Positions 8,724 to 16,949 of a stretch of DNA of 64,000 nt are shown piece after piece. Origin of the DNA: UBA1227 sp963629305 (lineage in GTDB: Bacteria > Bacillota > Clostridia > Oscillospirales > Acutalibacteraceae); NCBI GenBank assembly GCA_963629305.1, contig CAVGIJ010000009.1:19223-83222 (forward strand), in the 5' to 3' direction. The notes beneath the pieces were generated by a model that was given only the letters and a program-made list of their open reading frames with translations, searched no databases and was not told the DNA's origin. Position 1 is the first letter of the stretch, and every line of letters starts with the position of its first letter. Made by a program: the position numbers and the translations under genes.

Positions 8724-10042
8724 GATAAACATCAAGATGTATTTCGGCGCCTTTATTTCGTCCGAGATCTTTAACATCATATTCAATGCGAGAAACGATT
8801 TCCTTCAGGAAGTCGTTTTTTGTTTTTCCTTCAATATCTGGATTTTTTAACATTTCCACACATTCGGAAAACTGAATAATTTTCTCTTCATAATCTACTT
8901 CGGCCGGTTCATTTTTCTTTTGTTCCAAAATGGCGGCTTCAATAGATTCAATACGCTGCGTCAAAACAGCTTTTCTTTCCAAGAATTCATCATCGGTATA
9001 AATTCCGCGTTCAAGCTTATCAAACAGACCGGCACGTTGTATCTTAATTCCTTCAAGCTCTCTTTGCATAGATTCAATCATTTCAGCATGGTGCTTAGCC
9101 TCGGCTTGCTCTGCTTCATTCGTCATCTTAAATTTAAAATCCGCAATATAAAGTTGTAAAGTTTGAATAACGGCTTCTGTTACTTGCTGCGCAGAAGTAG
9201 ATTTAAGATTGCAAACGGTAGATTCTCTATGAACATATCGAGGAACTGTATTTCCTTTTTTGTGGGCATAACTCTGATAAGCAATTGCTTTCCCACAACG
9301 CTTACAAAATAACAATCTAGCAAAAGGATTTATAATTGCTTCATTTGCCTTTACCGGAACTTGTCCAACAAATAAGCTTTGCGCTTTATCAAACAATTCT
9401 TCAGAAATAATTGCAGGGTGCTTTCCGTCAACGATTAAATAGTCTTCTGTAATCTGACGGCGCTTTTTCTTACTGATCACACCGCCGTCAAGCTCTTTAC
9501 TTCTTTTGCGTCTATACCATCTTATTTTTCCAGTGTATAAGTTATTTTGCAAAATATCTTTGACGGTTGCCCGGTTCCATTCTGGTTTCCCGGTCCGGGT
9601 GGGAATATGCATTGCGGTTAGTTGCCTCGCAATTTCTCCGGAAGACATCCGGTCATTGACGAACCAATTGAACATCATTTCAACATATTTAGACTGATCG
9701 TTTAGTTTTAGGGTTCGGTCATTGCGCCCTCGTTTATCAATATCGTAACCATAGGGCGGCAGACTGCCCATATAATTTCCCTCTTTAATAGCTTGTAACT
9801 TTCCGGTCATTAAGCGGCGCTGAATAGTCTTATATTCTCGGCGAGACATAAACAGACCAAATTCAAAATATTCTTCATCATATTGATTGTTCGGATCGTA
9901 GGTCTTTACTGGCGTAATAATTAATGTATTGGAATATTTGAATGCTTCAGCAACAATTCCCTGGTCTCTTGTATCACCGCGAGCAAGGCGCTCAACTTCC
10001 ATTACAAGCACGCCATCATACTTCTTTGTATATAGAAGAACA
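8713..10042 (-). pseudogene. Large serine recombinase, catalytic N-terminus deleted
   Basis: Site-specific recombinase of the large serine (resolvase plus Recombinase domain) family, presumably the original integrase. The frame enters in mid resolvase domain (KKYDGVLVMEVERLARGD), then runs through the DEEYFEFGLFMSRRE helix, the Recombinase DNA-binding domain (PPYGYDIDKRGR onward), a zinc ribbon (LLFCKRCGKAIAYQS with a later VCNLKS cysteine) and a C-terminal coiled coil. The first ~80-90 residues, including the catalytic serine, are gone. Upstream of about 10042 the sequence belongs to the head-protein gene on the other strand. GTG 10011 could start a fragment, but it could not catalyse recombination. 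Its 3' end overlaps the chimeric exoA tail by 11 bases, tail to tail. Confidence 0.88.
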
Positions 10043-10816
10043 CGCCCGCATCACTCTCAACTTGACGGTCAAATTAGAGGAGTTGATGAGCCTTTTGAAG
10101 TAGCAGGAAGAAAGGCAATGTATCCGGGCAGCTTTGGTGTGGCTTCTGAAGATATAAATTGCCGGTGTGTTAGTCTGACCCGTGCAAGATGGGCACTAGA
10201 TGAAGATGAACTTCGGACCTTGAAAGACCGTGTGGAATACTATGGGCTAGATAAGATAAAGGATTTCGAAGATTTTAAGGAAAAGTATATTTACATTTCT
10301 AAAAACGCCGGTTATAATGGTATCGGTAGTAATTCGTCCCGTGGCGGTATAATTAAATCCGATAGTAGCAGGGTACACAATAGCGGTGCGACTAGCGGCG
10401 CATATAATAACAGCAATGACCCTGAAGGAACGAAAAGAGACGAACACGCGAAAAGATTTTATAACGAATTAAGGAATAGCCAAAAGGATATTATTGTTAG
10501 CGCTATTGCTACAAATGCAGAAATTGATCTCGAACAGGTTTCAAAAATGTACGACCATTTATTAATTAATGAATATGATCTTGAAAAAGGAAAATCAAGA
10601 TTTGAACCTGATTATTATATTGCAGAATCATTGCAAAGGTTAAGTGATGGTAAAAACATTCAGCCACATGATTTGATTCTGATTAAACACGAATCAATGG
10701 AATATGATCTAATGAATAATGTAAACATGAGTTATGAAGAAGCACATGCAATAGCAAATAAATCATATAATTATCAAGAAGCACTTGATGAATGGCTTGA
10801 TAAAAATGGAAAGTAG
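10031..10816 (+). pseudogene. MuF/SPP1-gp7-type phage head protein, 5'-truncated, with a C-terminal extension
   Basis: The first recognisable residues, RTRPHHSQLDGQIR, then DEPFEVAGRKAMYPG and EDINCRC, are the end of the phage minor head/MuF domain. The N-terminal part was lost in the deletion that also removed the recombinase 5' end; the junction is near 10030-10042. After a serine/glycine/asparagine-rich linker (GGIIKSDSSRVHNSGATSG) comes a ~130-residue domain with LILIKHESMEYDLM and SYEEAHAIANKSYNY that is not a head-protein part. Temperate phages are known to fuse toxin domains to MuF proteins in this arrangement. I infer such a domain, but I do not recognise the catalytic family. A start codon with a ribosome site is lacking. 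Confidence 0.75.
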
Positions 10817-10821
10817 GTAGT

Positions 10822-11061
10822 TTGATGCTGAAATTTGAACTGATCGAAGAAAACGAAAGTAAAACATTATATAAGTATTTTCCGGAAGGTGGAAGTGAAT
10901 CAGGCGTTGTTTCAGTTGATAAGGAATCAGGAAAATGCAGCATTGAAAATTTATCATCTAATGACAGGCATCAAAGATATGCGATAAAAATGTTTAAGAG
11001 GTTAAGAGAATATTTTGACAGCAATTCCTTTGATAAATCAGGAATAATTGCCTGGTCGTAA
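10822..11061 (+). CDS. Small protein placed like an immunity gene
   Basis: A 79-residue acidic protein, MLKFELIEENESKTLYKYF..., beginning five bases after the stop of the MuF-type gene. It looks like a compact alpha/beta fold ending in a helix (RYAIKMFKRLREYF). Immunity genes for MuF-linked toxins sit in this position, and the close spacing supports co-expression, but the sequence alone does not prove the role. A terminator begins at its stop codon. Confidence 0.7.
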   Translation: MMLKFELIEENESKTLYKYFPEGGSESGVVSVDKESGKCSIENLSSNDRHQRYAIKMFKRLREYFDSNSFDKSGIIAWS

Positions 11062-11087
11062 AAGCATCCTGAAAAGGGTGCTTTTTT
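11061..11087 (+). terminator. Intrinsic terminator inside the prophage
   Basis: AAAGCATCC pairs with GGGTGCTTT (one G-U pair) across a short loop, followed by TTT. It closes the head-protein/small-ORF unit. Confidence 0.8.
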
Positions 11088-11107
11088 CATGCCCATTTTT
11101 GAATATT

Positions 11108-11135
11108 AAGGACGCTGAATAAGCGTCCTTTTTAT
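11108..11135 (+). terminator. Second hairpin terminator
   Basis: AAGGACGCT pairs with AGCGTCCTT, followed by TTTAT. It is 20 bases after the previous terminator. Confidence 0.75.
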
Positions 11136-11199
11136 ATTGTCCTAAGTATGACGTTTAAACCACTTGAACAAAAATATTGTCCCCAGTACGACATTTAAA
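11135..11199 (+). repeat. Two 25-base direct repeats before the scaffold gene
   Basis: Copies at 11135-11159 and 11175-11199 share TATTGTCC, then AGTA, GAC and TTTAAA at the same spacing (four mismatches), with a 40-base period. The stretch has no ORF and precedes the scaffold gene, so a regulatory or structural role is possible. Confidence 0.7.
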
Positions 11200-11257
11200 A
11201 TGCTGATTTGCTCCGGAGACACCGGATATAAAAACAATGCAAATGAAAGGAAATCAA

Positions 11258-11917
11258 ATGGAATTCTTAAAAGAAATTTTGGGAGAAGAACTTTATAAGC
11301 AATTTGAAGAGAAAATCAATGCTTACAACGGCAGTGAAGCGAATAAAGATAAGCAGGTTAAACTTGCAAATCTTTCGTCCGGCGAATATGTCGGTAAAGG
11401 CAAATATGATGCTCTTGATGAATTGCTTAAAGGCAAAACAACCGAACTTGACACGGCAAACGGTCTTATTGCTGAACTGAAGAAAGGTACGAAAGGCAAT
11501 GAAGAACTTCAGGGCAAAATTACCGGTTACGAAACACAGGTTGCAGATCTTCAAAAACAGCTTGCAGAAACCAAACTCAAGTCTGCAATTAAGGTTGCGC
11601 TTCTCTCGGAAAAAGCACTTGATGTTGATTATTTGACATTCAAGCTGGAGAACAAGCTGAAAGAGGAAAACAAGTCAATCGAGCTTGATGACAATGACAA
11701 CATTAAAGGCTGGGACGATTTGATTTCCGGACTTAAAACTCAATTTCCAACACAGTTTGCCGGAAGCGAAGAGAAAAAATATGTTGAAAAGAAACTTCCG
11801 GAAAACGATGACAACAAGGGCTTGACAAGAGCCGACATCCTCAAAAAGCCTTATGCCGAACGGGCGGCACTTGCTGCCGAAAACCCAGAGGCATACAACG
11901 AGGCAATGAAAAAATAA
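11258..11917 (+). CDS. Phage GP20-type scaffolding protein
   Basis: Protein of 219 residues resembling the phage minor structural/scaffold protein GP20 family, which shapes the procapsid and is absent from the mature head. It shows the GP20-like N-terminus (FLKEILGEELYKQFEEKI), a long coiled coil (residues ~50-115: LQGKITGYETQVADLQKQ), and the conserved later segment VALLSEKALDVDYLTFKL. Start ATG 11258 follows AAAGGAAA. It directly precedes the capsid gene, the usual phage order. It appears intact, though the element is defective. Confidence 0.85.
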   Translation: MEFLKEILGEELYKQFEEKINAYNGSEANKDKQVKLANLSSGEYVGKGKYDALDELLKGKTTELDTANGLIAELKKGTKGNEELQGKITGYETQVADLQKQLAETKLKSAIKVALLSEKALDVDYLTFKLENKLKEENKSIELDDNDNIKGWDDLISGLKTQFPTQFAGSEEKKYVEKKLPENDDNKGLTRADILKKPYAERAALAAENPEAYNEAMKK

Positions 11918-11943
11918 TTTTAAGAAAGATTAGGTGAAATTTT

Positions 11944-12456
11944 ATGGCAGTAACAACAATGGCAAACATGATCAATCCTCAGGTTATGGGCGATATGATC
12001 GACGCAAAAATTGAAGCACTCTTGAAAATCACTCCGTATGCAAAGGTTGATACATCTCTCCAAGGCGTTCCCGGTGATACTAAGACTGTACCGTCTTGGA
12101 ATTACATAGGCGATGCAGAGGACGTTGCAGAAGGCGCAGAAGTTGACCTTACAGCAATGACAGCATCAAGCACAACCTTCACGATTAAGAAGGCAATGAA
12201 GTCTGTTGGACTCACTCAGGAAGCAATCAACAGTGGGCTTGGTAATCCGGTTGGACAGGCTGAAAAGCAGCTTGCTAAGGCTATCGCCGGCAAAGTTGAT
12301 GACGACGTTCTCGCTGCAGCTCTCACCGCAACTAATATAGTTGGTGATGGTACAGCAGTTATTGGCTATGACGGCATCGATGCTGCGATGAATACTCAAC
12401 TTGAATTACTAAAGACAGAAATTGAAAGTCTAAGAAAAAGAGTAGATGGCTTATAA
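11944..12456 (+). pseudogene. Phage major capsid protein, 3'-truncated and fused to another gene's end
   Basis: The first ~150 residues match the N4-gp56-type major capsid family: MANMINPQVMGDMIDAKIEA, AEDVAEGAEVD, and the FTIKKAMKSVGLTQEAI region. At about 12390 the match ends. The last ~20 residues (TQLELLKTEIESLRKRVDGL) look like a coiled-coil tail from a different phage gene. I infer a deletion joining the middle of the capsid gene to the end of a downstream gene. The full family is about 270-300 residues; this is 170. Confidence 0.82.
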
Positions 12457-12472
12457 ACCATCTACTCTTTTT
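12436..12472. terminator. Bidirectional terminator at the element's right end
   Basis: A long stem, AAAAAGAGTAGATGG with CCATCTACTCTTTTT, gives A and T tracts on both sides. It would terminate the phage late unit on the plus strand. Confidence 0.85.
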
Positions 12473-12518
12473 AATAAGTACATAATGTATTATAGTAAAG
12501 GGCACAAAGCAATCTGCG

Positions 12519-12538
12519 TCTTGATGGTTATTTAAATG
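12519..12538. other. attR: element / host exoA junction
   Basis: The arm TCTTGATGGT (12519-12528) and TAT are followed by core TTAAATG (12532-12538), then the host exoA codons GTT GCG CAC. The crossover AA is at 12535-12536. Confidence 0.88.
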
Positions 12539-12855
12539 TTGCGCACAAAGAGATTGACCTTAAAAATCCAAAGCCCAACGTAGGCAAACCCGGCTTTTCA
12601 TATGAAGAACGTGGGAAATTCACAGACCTTCTCAACGCAGGCTTCACAGATACATTCAGGTACAAGTACCCGGATCTCACCGGAGCATACTCGTGGTGGT
12701 CTTACAGATTCAACTCCCGTGCAAACAACGCAGGTTGGCGTATTGACTACTTTGTTGTTTCCAATGATATCCGTGAAAAAATATATGGCGCAAAAATACA
12801 TACAGAAATATTCGGTTCTGACCATTGCCCGGTTGAACTTTTATTAGACATTTAA
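12535..12855 (+). pseudogene. Displaced native 3' end of exoA
   Basis: The frame starting with the AAT codon of the core encodes NVAHKEIDLKNP and continues through SWWSYRF, WRIDYF and GSDHCP to a stop at 12855: 106 codons of ExoA C-terminus with no start of its own. It aligns without gaps to the C-terminus of the chimeric gene at 7911-8723, about two thirds identical by my hand count (roughly 72 of 106). It is the original host segment cut off by the prophage. Its terminator is still in place downstream. Confidence 0.93.
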
Positions 12856-12860
12856 AGAGA

Positions 12861-12903
12861 GTCCGCAAATTCGGCAAAGTCGAAATTTGCGGACATTTTT
12901 TTC
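12861..12903 (+). terminator. Original exoA terminator
   Basis: GTCCGCAAATT pairs with AATTTGCGGAC, followed by ATTTTTTTC. It now sits 4 kb from the exoA start. Confidence 0.88.
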
Positions 12904-12975
12904 TTCTCCGCTTTTTAAATTGTACATTTTACGTATAAAAATACACAATTCATAAAAGTTTTTTGTTTATTATGA

Positions 12976-13005
12976 TTGATAGTTTAACTGCTGTTATGCT
13001 ATAAT
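12976..13005 (+). promoter_or_regulatory. Promoter for the diguanylate cyclase pair
   Basis: TTGATA (12976-12981), an 18-base spacer and TATAAT (13000-13005), with AAGGAG before the ATG at 13040. Confidence 0.75.
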
Positions 13006-13039
13006 TACAGTTAAGTATACTGTTTAAAAGGAGACAACT

Positions 13040-14146
13040 ATGGAAAGGTTAAAGAATTATTCGAACCTTCTCTTCGGTGAACAACTATCCATCCAGGAAA
13101 GGTTCTTTAACTTTGCAAGCCTCGGGGGTGCTCTTGCAAGCGTTTTTGCAACTCTTGCATGTGTAGTCTCAAAAGTCGGAACTATAGGTATTCTTACGTG
13201 CTGTGCCTGTGTTGCATTCTTTTTGGTTATATTTGCTGTTTTCAGAATTACCAAAAAGCTTAAAGCATGCATAATTGCGTGCCTTATAGGCTTAAACGGG
13301 TTGATTTTTCCCGCCCTCTATTTTACCGTAGGCGGAATAAAGAGCGGCATGCCCATTTACTTTGTAATGGGACTGGTATTTACCGTTTTGATGCTCGACC
13401 TTAAACCAATGGCTGTCATGCTGGTTCTCGAATCTCTGTGGTATATCTTTATTTTCAGATATTCGTACCTTCATCCGGAAGTTTCGGACGCCATATTTGT
13501 CATGCCTGACAATGCAATGTACCTTGACCAGGCCATGGACTTTTTCGTAGTGGGCCTTTCAACGTCCGTGCTTGTAAAGGTTCTCGCTCTTTGTTTTGAA
13601 TACCAGCAAAAACGTACTAACGAATTGCTCAAACAACTTGAGGAGCTTTCTGTAAAAGACCCGTTGTCAGGAGCATACAATCGAAGATTCCTTCTCAGGT
13701 ACATTGAATCCGGAATTACAAAGCACAAAGAAACCAGAGCCCCGCTCTCCATAATCATGTTTGACATTGACAAATTCAAACGTGTAAATGATGATTACGG
13801 CCATTTGGTCGGTGACGACGTTATAAAAGGATTTTCAAAGATCCTGCTCAACAGTTGCAGAAATTATGATGTTGTAGCAAGATACGGCGGAGAGGAATTT
13901 ATTCTTGTCATGCCGGGCGCATCCGAGGAAACCGCGTTCGCAAGGGCCGAGCAAATACGCAAAAAAGTAGAAAAGGCTTCATTCTCAGAAGAGATAGACA
14001 GACCAATAACAGTAAGCGGAGGCGTAGCGGGCTACGACGGCCGAAATAAAACGGTTGAGGAATTTATAAACGTAGCTGATGAATACCTCTACACTGCCAA
14101 GGAAACCGGAAGAAACAAAATAGTCTGGAGAGATTCTCTGGACTGA
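13040..14146 (+). CDS. Membrane diguanylate cyclase, first of a tandem pair
   Basis: 368 residues. The first ~190 hold about six hydrophobic membrane segments. A short coiled linker (RTNELLKQLEELSVKDPLSGAYNRRF) then leads into a GGDEF domain, which makes cyclic di-GMP from GTP. The active loop is RYGGEEF, so it should be active. The inhibitory I-site RxxD (RNYD) lies five residues before GGEEF, predicting product inhibition. The metal/substrate helix FDIDKFKRVNDDYGH is intact. It is co-transcribed with the paralogue 16 bases downstream. Confidence 0.94.
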   Translation: MERLKNYSNLLFGEQLSIQERFFNFASLGGALASVFATLACVVSKVGTIGILTCCACVAFFLVIFAVFRITKKLKACIIACLIGLNGLIFPALYFTVGGIKSGMPIYFVMGLVFTVLMLDLKPMAVMLVLESLWYIFIFRYSYLHPEVSDAIFVMPDNAMYLDQAMDFFVVGLSTSVLVKVLALCFEYQQKRTNELLKQLEELSVKDPLSGAYNRRFLLRYIESGITKHKETRAPLSIIMFDIDKFKRVNDDYGHLVGDDVIKGFSKILLNSCRNYDVVARYGGEEFILVMPGASEETAFARAEQIRKKVEKASFSEEIDRPITVSGGVAGYDGRNKTVEEFINVADEYLYTAKETGRNKIVWRDSLD

Positions 14147-14162
14147 AAGGAGTCATCAGCTG

Positions 14163-15287
14163 ATGACAAAACAAAAACTTACTGAATTTTATGAAAAATA
14201 TTTCGGAGATAATGTCCCCGCAAAAAGAAAATTTCTAAACTATGTGTCCTTTGGCGCACCGATTTTCTCGATGCTTGCGACTTTGGTTAATTTTATTACT
14301 CAAACAGGTCCTATAGGACTCATAGTTTGCTCTATCTGCACGGTTTTGTGCCTCCTCTTACTTCCCATTATCACAAAATCAAAAAATCTCGATATTCCCG
14401 TATATGTCTTTTCTTTCGGCCTGAACTTCATAGTTTTCCCAATGCTTTACTTCACTGTAGGTGGTATAAACAGCGGAATTCCTTTGTTCTTTGTGGTCGG
14501 TATTGTCTTCACCATTCTCTTAATAGACAACAATATCATATCCGGAACAATAGTTTTTTCAGTATTTGTATGGGATTTTCTCGTTATGATGTACGACAAA
14601 GCGCATCCGGAATTTGCGGCAAAATTTTGCGTGATGGACGACAACATATATCTTGATACCTTTCTTGATTTTATTGTAGTTTCTCTTTGTATTTCACTTA
14701 TAGTAAAGGTTTTACTTGTAAACTTAAGAAAACAGCAAGAAAAGACCGATATGCTCCTTGCGCAAATGGAGGAACTTGCCGTAAAGGATCCTCTGACCGG
14801 CGCCTACAACAGAAGATTTCTCATAAAATATCTTGAGTCCGGCATTTCAAGTGCCAAAGAAGAGAATCGAAACATGGCAATTGTCATGTTTGACATTGAT
14901 AAATTCAAAAGAATTAATGACGACTACGGTCATCTTGTCGGTGACGAAGTTATAAAAGCGCTTGCATCGACTCTTATAACAAGTTGCAGAGACTACGACA
15001 TAGTTTCAAGATACGGCGGTGAGGAATTTGTACTCGTTATGCCGGGTGCAACTGAGGAAACCGCATTGGTACGTGCAGAACAGATAAGGGAAACATTCTC
15101 AAAGCTCAAAATTGCCGCCGAAATAGACAGACCCGTAACCATAAGCGGCGGTGTTGCAGAAATCAAACAATCAATCAAAAAGCCTGAAGATTTCATCGCA
15201 ATTGCAGATGATCATCTTTATACTGCAAAAGAAACAGGAAGAAATAAAATTGTAGGAACTACGTACAACAAAGGAGAAAACTCATAA
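14163..15287 (+). CDS. Membrane diguanylate cyclase, second of a tandem pair
   Basis: 374 residues with the same design as its neighbour: a multi-pass N-terminus, the linker KTDMLLAQMEELAVKDPLTGAYNRRF, and a C-terminal GGDEF domain with RYGGEEF, FDIDKFKRINDDYGH and I-site RDYD. The two GGDEF domains are very alike while the membrane halves are less so, which suggests local gene duplication followed by divergence of the sensor part. The downstream gene starts two bases after its stop codon. Confidence 0.94.
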   Translation: MTKQKLTEFYEKYFGDNVPAKRKFLNYVSFGAPIFSMLATLVNFITQTGPIGLIVCSICTVLCLLLLPIITKSKNLDIPVYVFSFGLNFIVFPMLYFTVGGINSGIPLFFVVGIVFTILLIDNNIISGTIVFSVFVWDFLVMMYDKAHPEFAAKFCVMDDNIYLDTFLDFIVVSLCISLIVKVLLVNLRKQQEKTDMLLAQMEELAVKDPLTGAYNRRFLIKYLESGISSAKEENRNMAIVMFDIDKFKRINDDYGHLVGDEVIKALASTLITSCRDYDIVSRYGGEEFVLVMPGATEETALVRAEQIRETFSKLKIAAEIDRPVTISGGVAEIKQSIKKPEDFIAIADDHLYTAKETGRNKIVGTTYNKGENS

Positions 15288-15288
15288 A

Positions 15289-16806
15289 ATGAAAAAACTT
15301 TTCAGGCCCCTTTCCTTAACGTTGTGTCTGATTCTGATTATCTCGGCAACTCTGCTCAGCGCAGCAGCAACCGGATCGGTAACAGATACAAAGACAGAGG
15401 AGGCCTCAACCAGAGCAGATGAGATTGTCACTGCATTTTTAAATCCCAACGGAAGAATTCTGAGCGTTGCAAAAAACGGTGTTCCGAGACTGTTTCCGGC
15501 GGATTCTCTCGAAGGAATAAAGGCATGCATTGACATGAATGTGGACATTGTATCTGTCTCTGTACAGAAAACGAAGGACGGTAAGTTTGTCCTTCTGGAA
15601 AGTGAAAATCTTTCAAAGTCCTGTGTCAAAGCCACGGATAACACAGACGCAGAAGGAAAGGTTTCGGATTACACGCTTAAGCAGATACAATCCGACTTCC
15701 TCCTCAAGGAAAAAAACGGCGGCAATTACGCAAAACCGACAAAGTATAAAGTTGCATCCCTCGAAGAAGCACTGAACACATGTAAAACCAATATCATGCT
15801 CATGATAAACAACGGTTTTAAATACGGAAAAGAAATAAATGCGGTAGCACGTTCCCTGGACTCATGTGATATCGTCATTTTACGCGGTGCAGACTCAACA
15901 GACAGTATTTCAAAATTTATCAACGACACCGGCACTCCGATTTGCCATATTGCAGCCGTATACACCGGAAGTTCCAGCGGCTCGGCAAAAAAATATGTAA
16001 CCGAAGCCATGTCGGCGGGTGCACAGACCGTTGAATTGTCAGCTGAAAAATCCTATTCAAGTATCTTCAACAATTCAGTATTAAGCAAATTTGAAGGAAA
16101 AGGACGTGCCTTTATAAGCACAACCAAGCCCGAACTTTGCGGAGGTCGAATGGATTTACTCGACGGCTGGACAGAGCTCACAGCGTGCGGCTACAGTATC
16201 ATAGAAACCGATTATGCAAGGGAACTTGCAAACTATGTAACAGAAATTGAAGGATACCGTTCAGAACTCTCATCTCTCATTTCAGAGGCTCAGGCGCTCA
16301 GCACATCGAAGTATACCTCTGACAGTGTGAAATCTCTCACATCCTCTTTAAAAAACGCCGAAGAGGTTGCGGCAATCGGATGTGTATCTTTAAACGATAT
16401 TGACGAAGCGAGATACAACATACAGGAAAGTCTCGATAACCTTGTAGTTAAAGCAGGAAATGAAAAGACAACCCTTCCCGTATGGGCAATTGTTTTGATT
16501 GTTATTGCTGCTGTCATTGCAATGTCTATACTGATTATTTTCGGACTTCGCCTCTATAATAAAATCAAAAACAAGCGGAAACGCATGGATAAATTCAGAG
16601 ATCAGTTCAAGAACCGTGCCCCGGAGGAAAACAACACTCTTATGAGCATAAACGGTGAAGAGATATCCCTTGAAAAAGACGACTCTGTTACATCTGCGGC
16701 AGACGAAACATTAAGCGAACTTGAAGCAGAACTGGACAGCAAAAAAGAAGAGGCATCAAAAGCTGTTGACGAGATTGAAAACAGTTTTCTGCACCAAAGC
16801 AATTAA
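15289..16806 (+). CDS. GDPD-like membrane protein lacking catalytic residues, with FIVAR-type domain
   Basis: 505 residues: a signal peptide (1-29), a region (~55-315) resembling a glycerophosphodiester phosphodiesterase barrel, a FIVAR-like helical repeat (~325-390), one transmembrane helix (~398-420) and a charged cytoplasmic tail. The barrel keeps the family's frame (FPADSLEGIKACIDMNVD, then VQKTKDGKFVLLESENLSKS), but the usual HRG near the start, the ExD metal pair and the HD dyad are replaced (SVAKNG, SVSVQ, ES). It is therefore probably a non-catalytic cell-surface binding protein. It starts two bases after the second cyclase gene, so the three genes form one transcript. Confidence 0.75.
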   Translation: MKKLFRPLSLTLCLILIISATLLSAAATGSVTDTKTEEASTRADEIVTAFLNPNGRILSVAKNGVPRLFPADSLEGIKACIDMNVDIVSVSVQKTKDGKFVLLESENLSKSCVKATDNTDAEGKVSDYTLKQIQSDFLLKEKNGGNYAKPTKYKVASLEEALNTCKTNIMLMINNGFKYGKEINAVARSLDSCDIVILRGADSTDSISKFINDTGTPICHIAAVYTGSSSGSAKKYVTEAMSAGAQTVELSAEKSYSSIFNNSVLSKFEGKGRAFISTTKPELCGGRMDLLDGWTELTACGYSIIETDYARELANYVTEIEGYRSELSSLISEAQALSTSKYTSDSVKSLTSSLKNAEEVAAIGCVSLNDIDEARYNIQESLDNLVVKAGNEKTTLPVWAIVLIVIAAVIAMSILIIFGLRLYNKIKNKRKRMDKFRDQFKNRAPEENNTLMSINGEEISLEKDDSVTSAADETLSELEAELDSKKEEASKAVDEIENSFLHQSN

Positions 16807-16870
16807 CACGAGCACAACTACAGCACAAAAGAGATTTAATTGTATACTTGCTGCAGCTTATAAAGCGGCA

Positions 16871-16905
16871 AAAAAATAAGGCTCTCATCCTTCGGATGAG
16901 AGCCT
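16871..16905 (-). terminator. Terminator for the minus-strand 16950 gene
   Basis: GGCTCTCATCC/GGATGAGAGCC stem with a 3-base loop. The poly-T follows it on the minus strand (A-run 16871-16876), while the plus side lacks a good T-run. Confidence 0.75.
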
Positions 16906-16949
16906 ATAATAAATCTGCTCCTAATGTGCTAACGTGTTAAAATCAGTCT

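Larger units (their letters stand above)
8346..12538. mobile_element. Prophage remnant integrated in exoA by a serine recombinase
   Basis: About 4.19 kb lies between two copies of TTAAATG. The exoA gene is broken exactly there: host 5' part on the left, host 3' part on the right. Joining the element ends rebuilds a palindromic attP: arms TCTTGATGGT and ACCATCAAGA, 14-base spacer, centre AA. Contents in order are a donor exoA 3' segment, a 5'-truncated serine recombinase (minus strand), a 5'-truncated MuF-type head protein, a small ORF, a GP20-type scaffold gene and a 3'-truncated capsid gene. Packaging, portal, tail, lysis and repressor genes are missing, so it is defective. Confidence 0.92.

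Noticed and set aside
9929..10030. N-terminal ~35 codons of the open frame running into the MuF-type protein
   Set aside because: They are the antisense of the recombinase gene; homology to the head protein starts only at about 10031.
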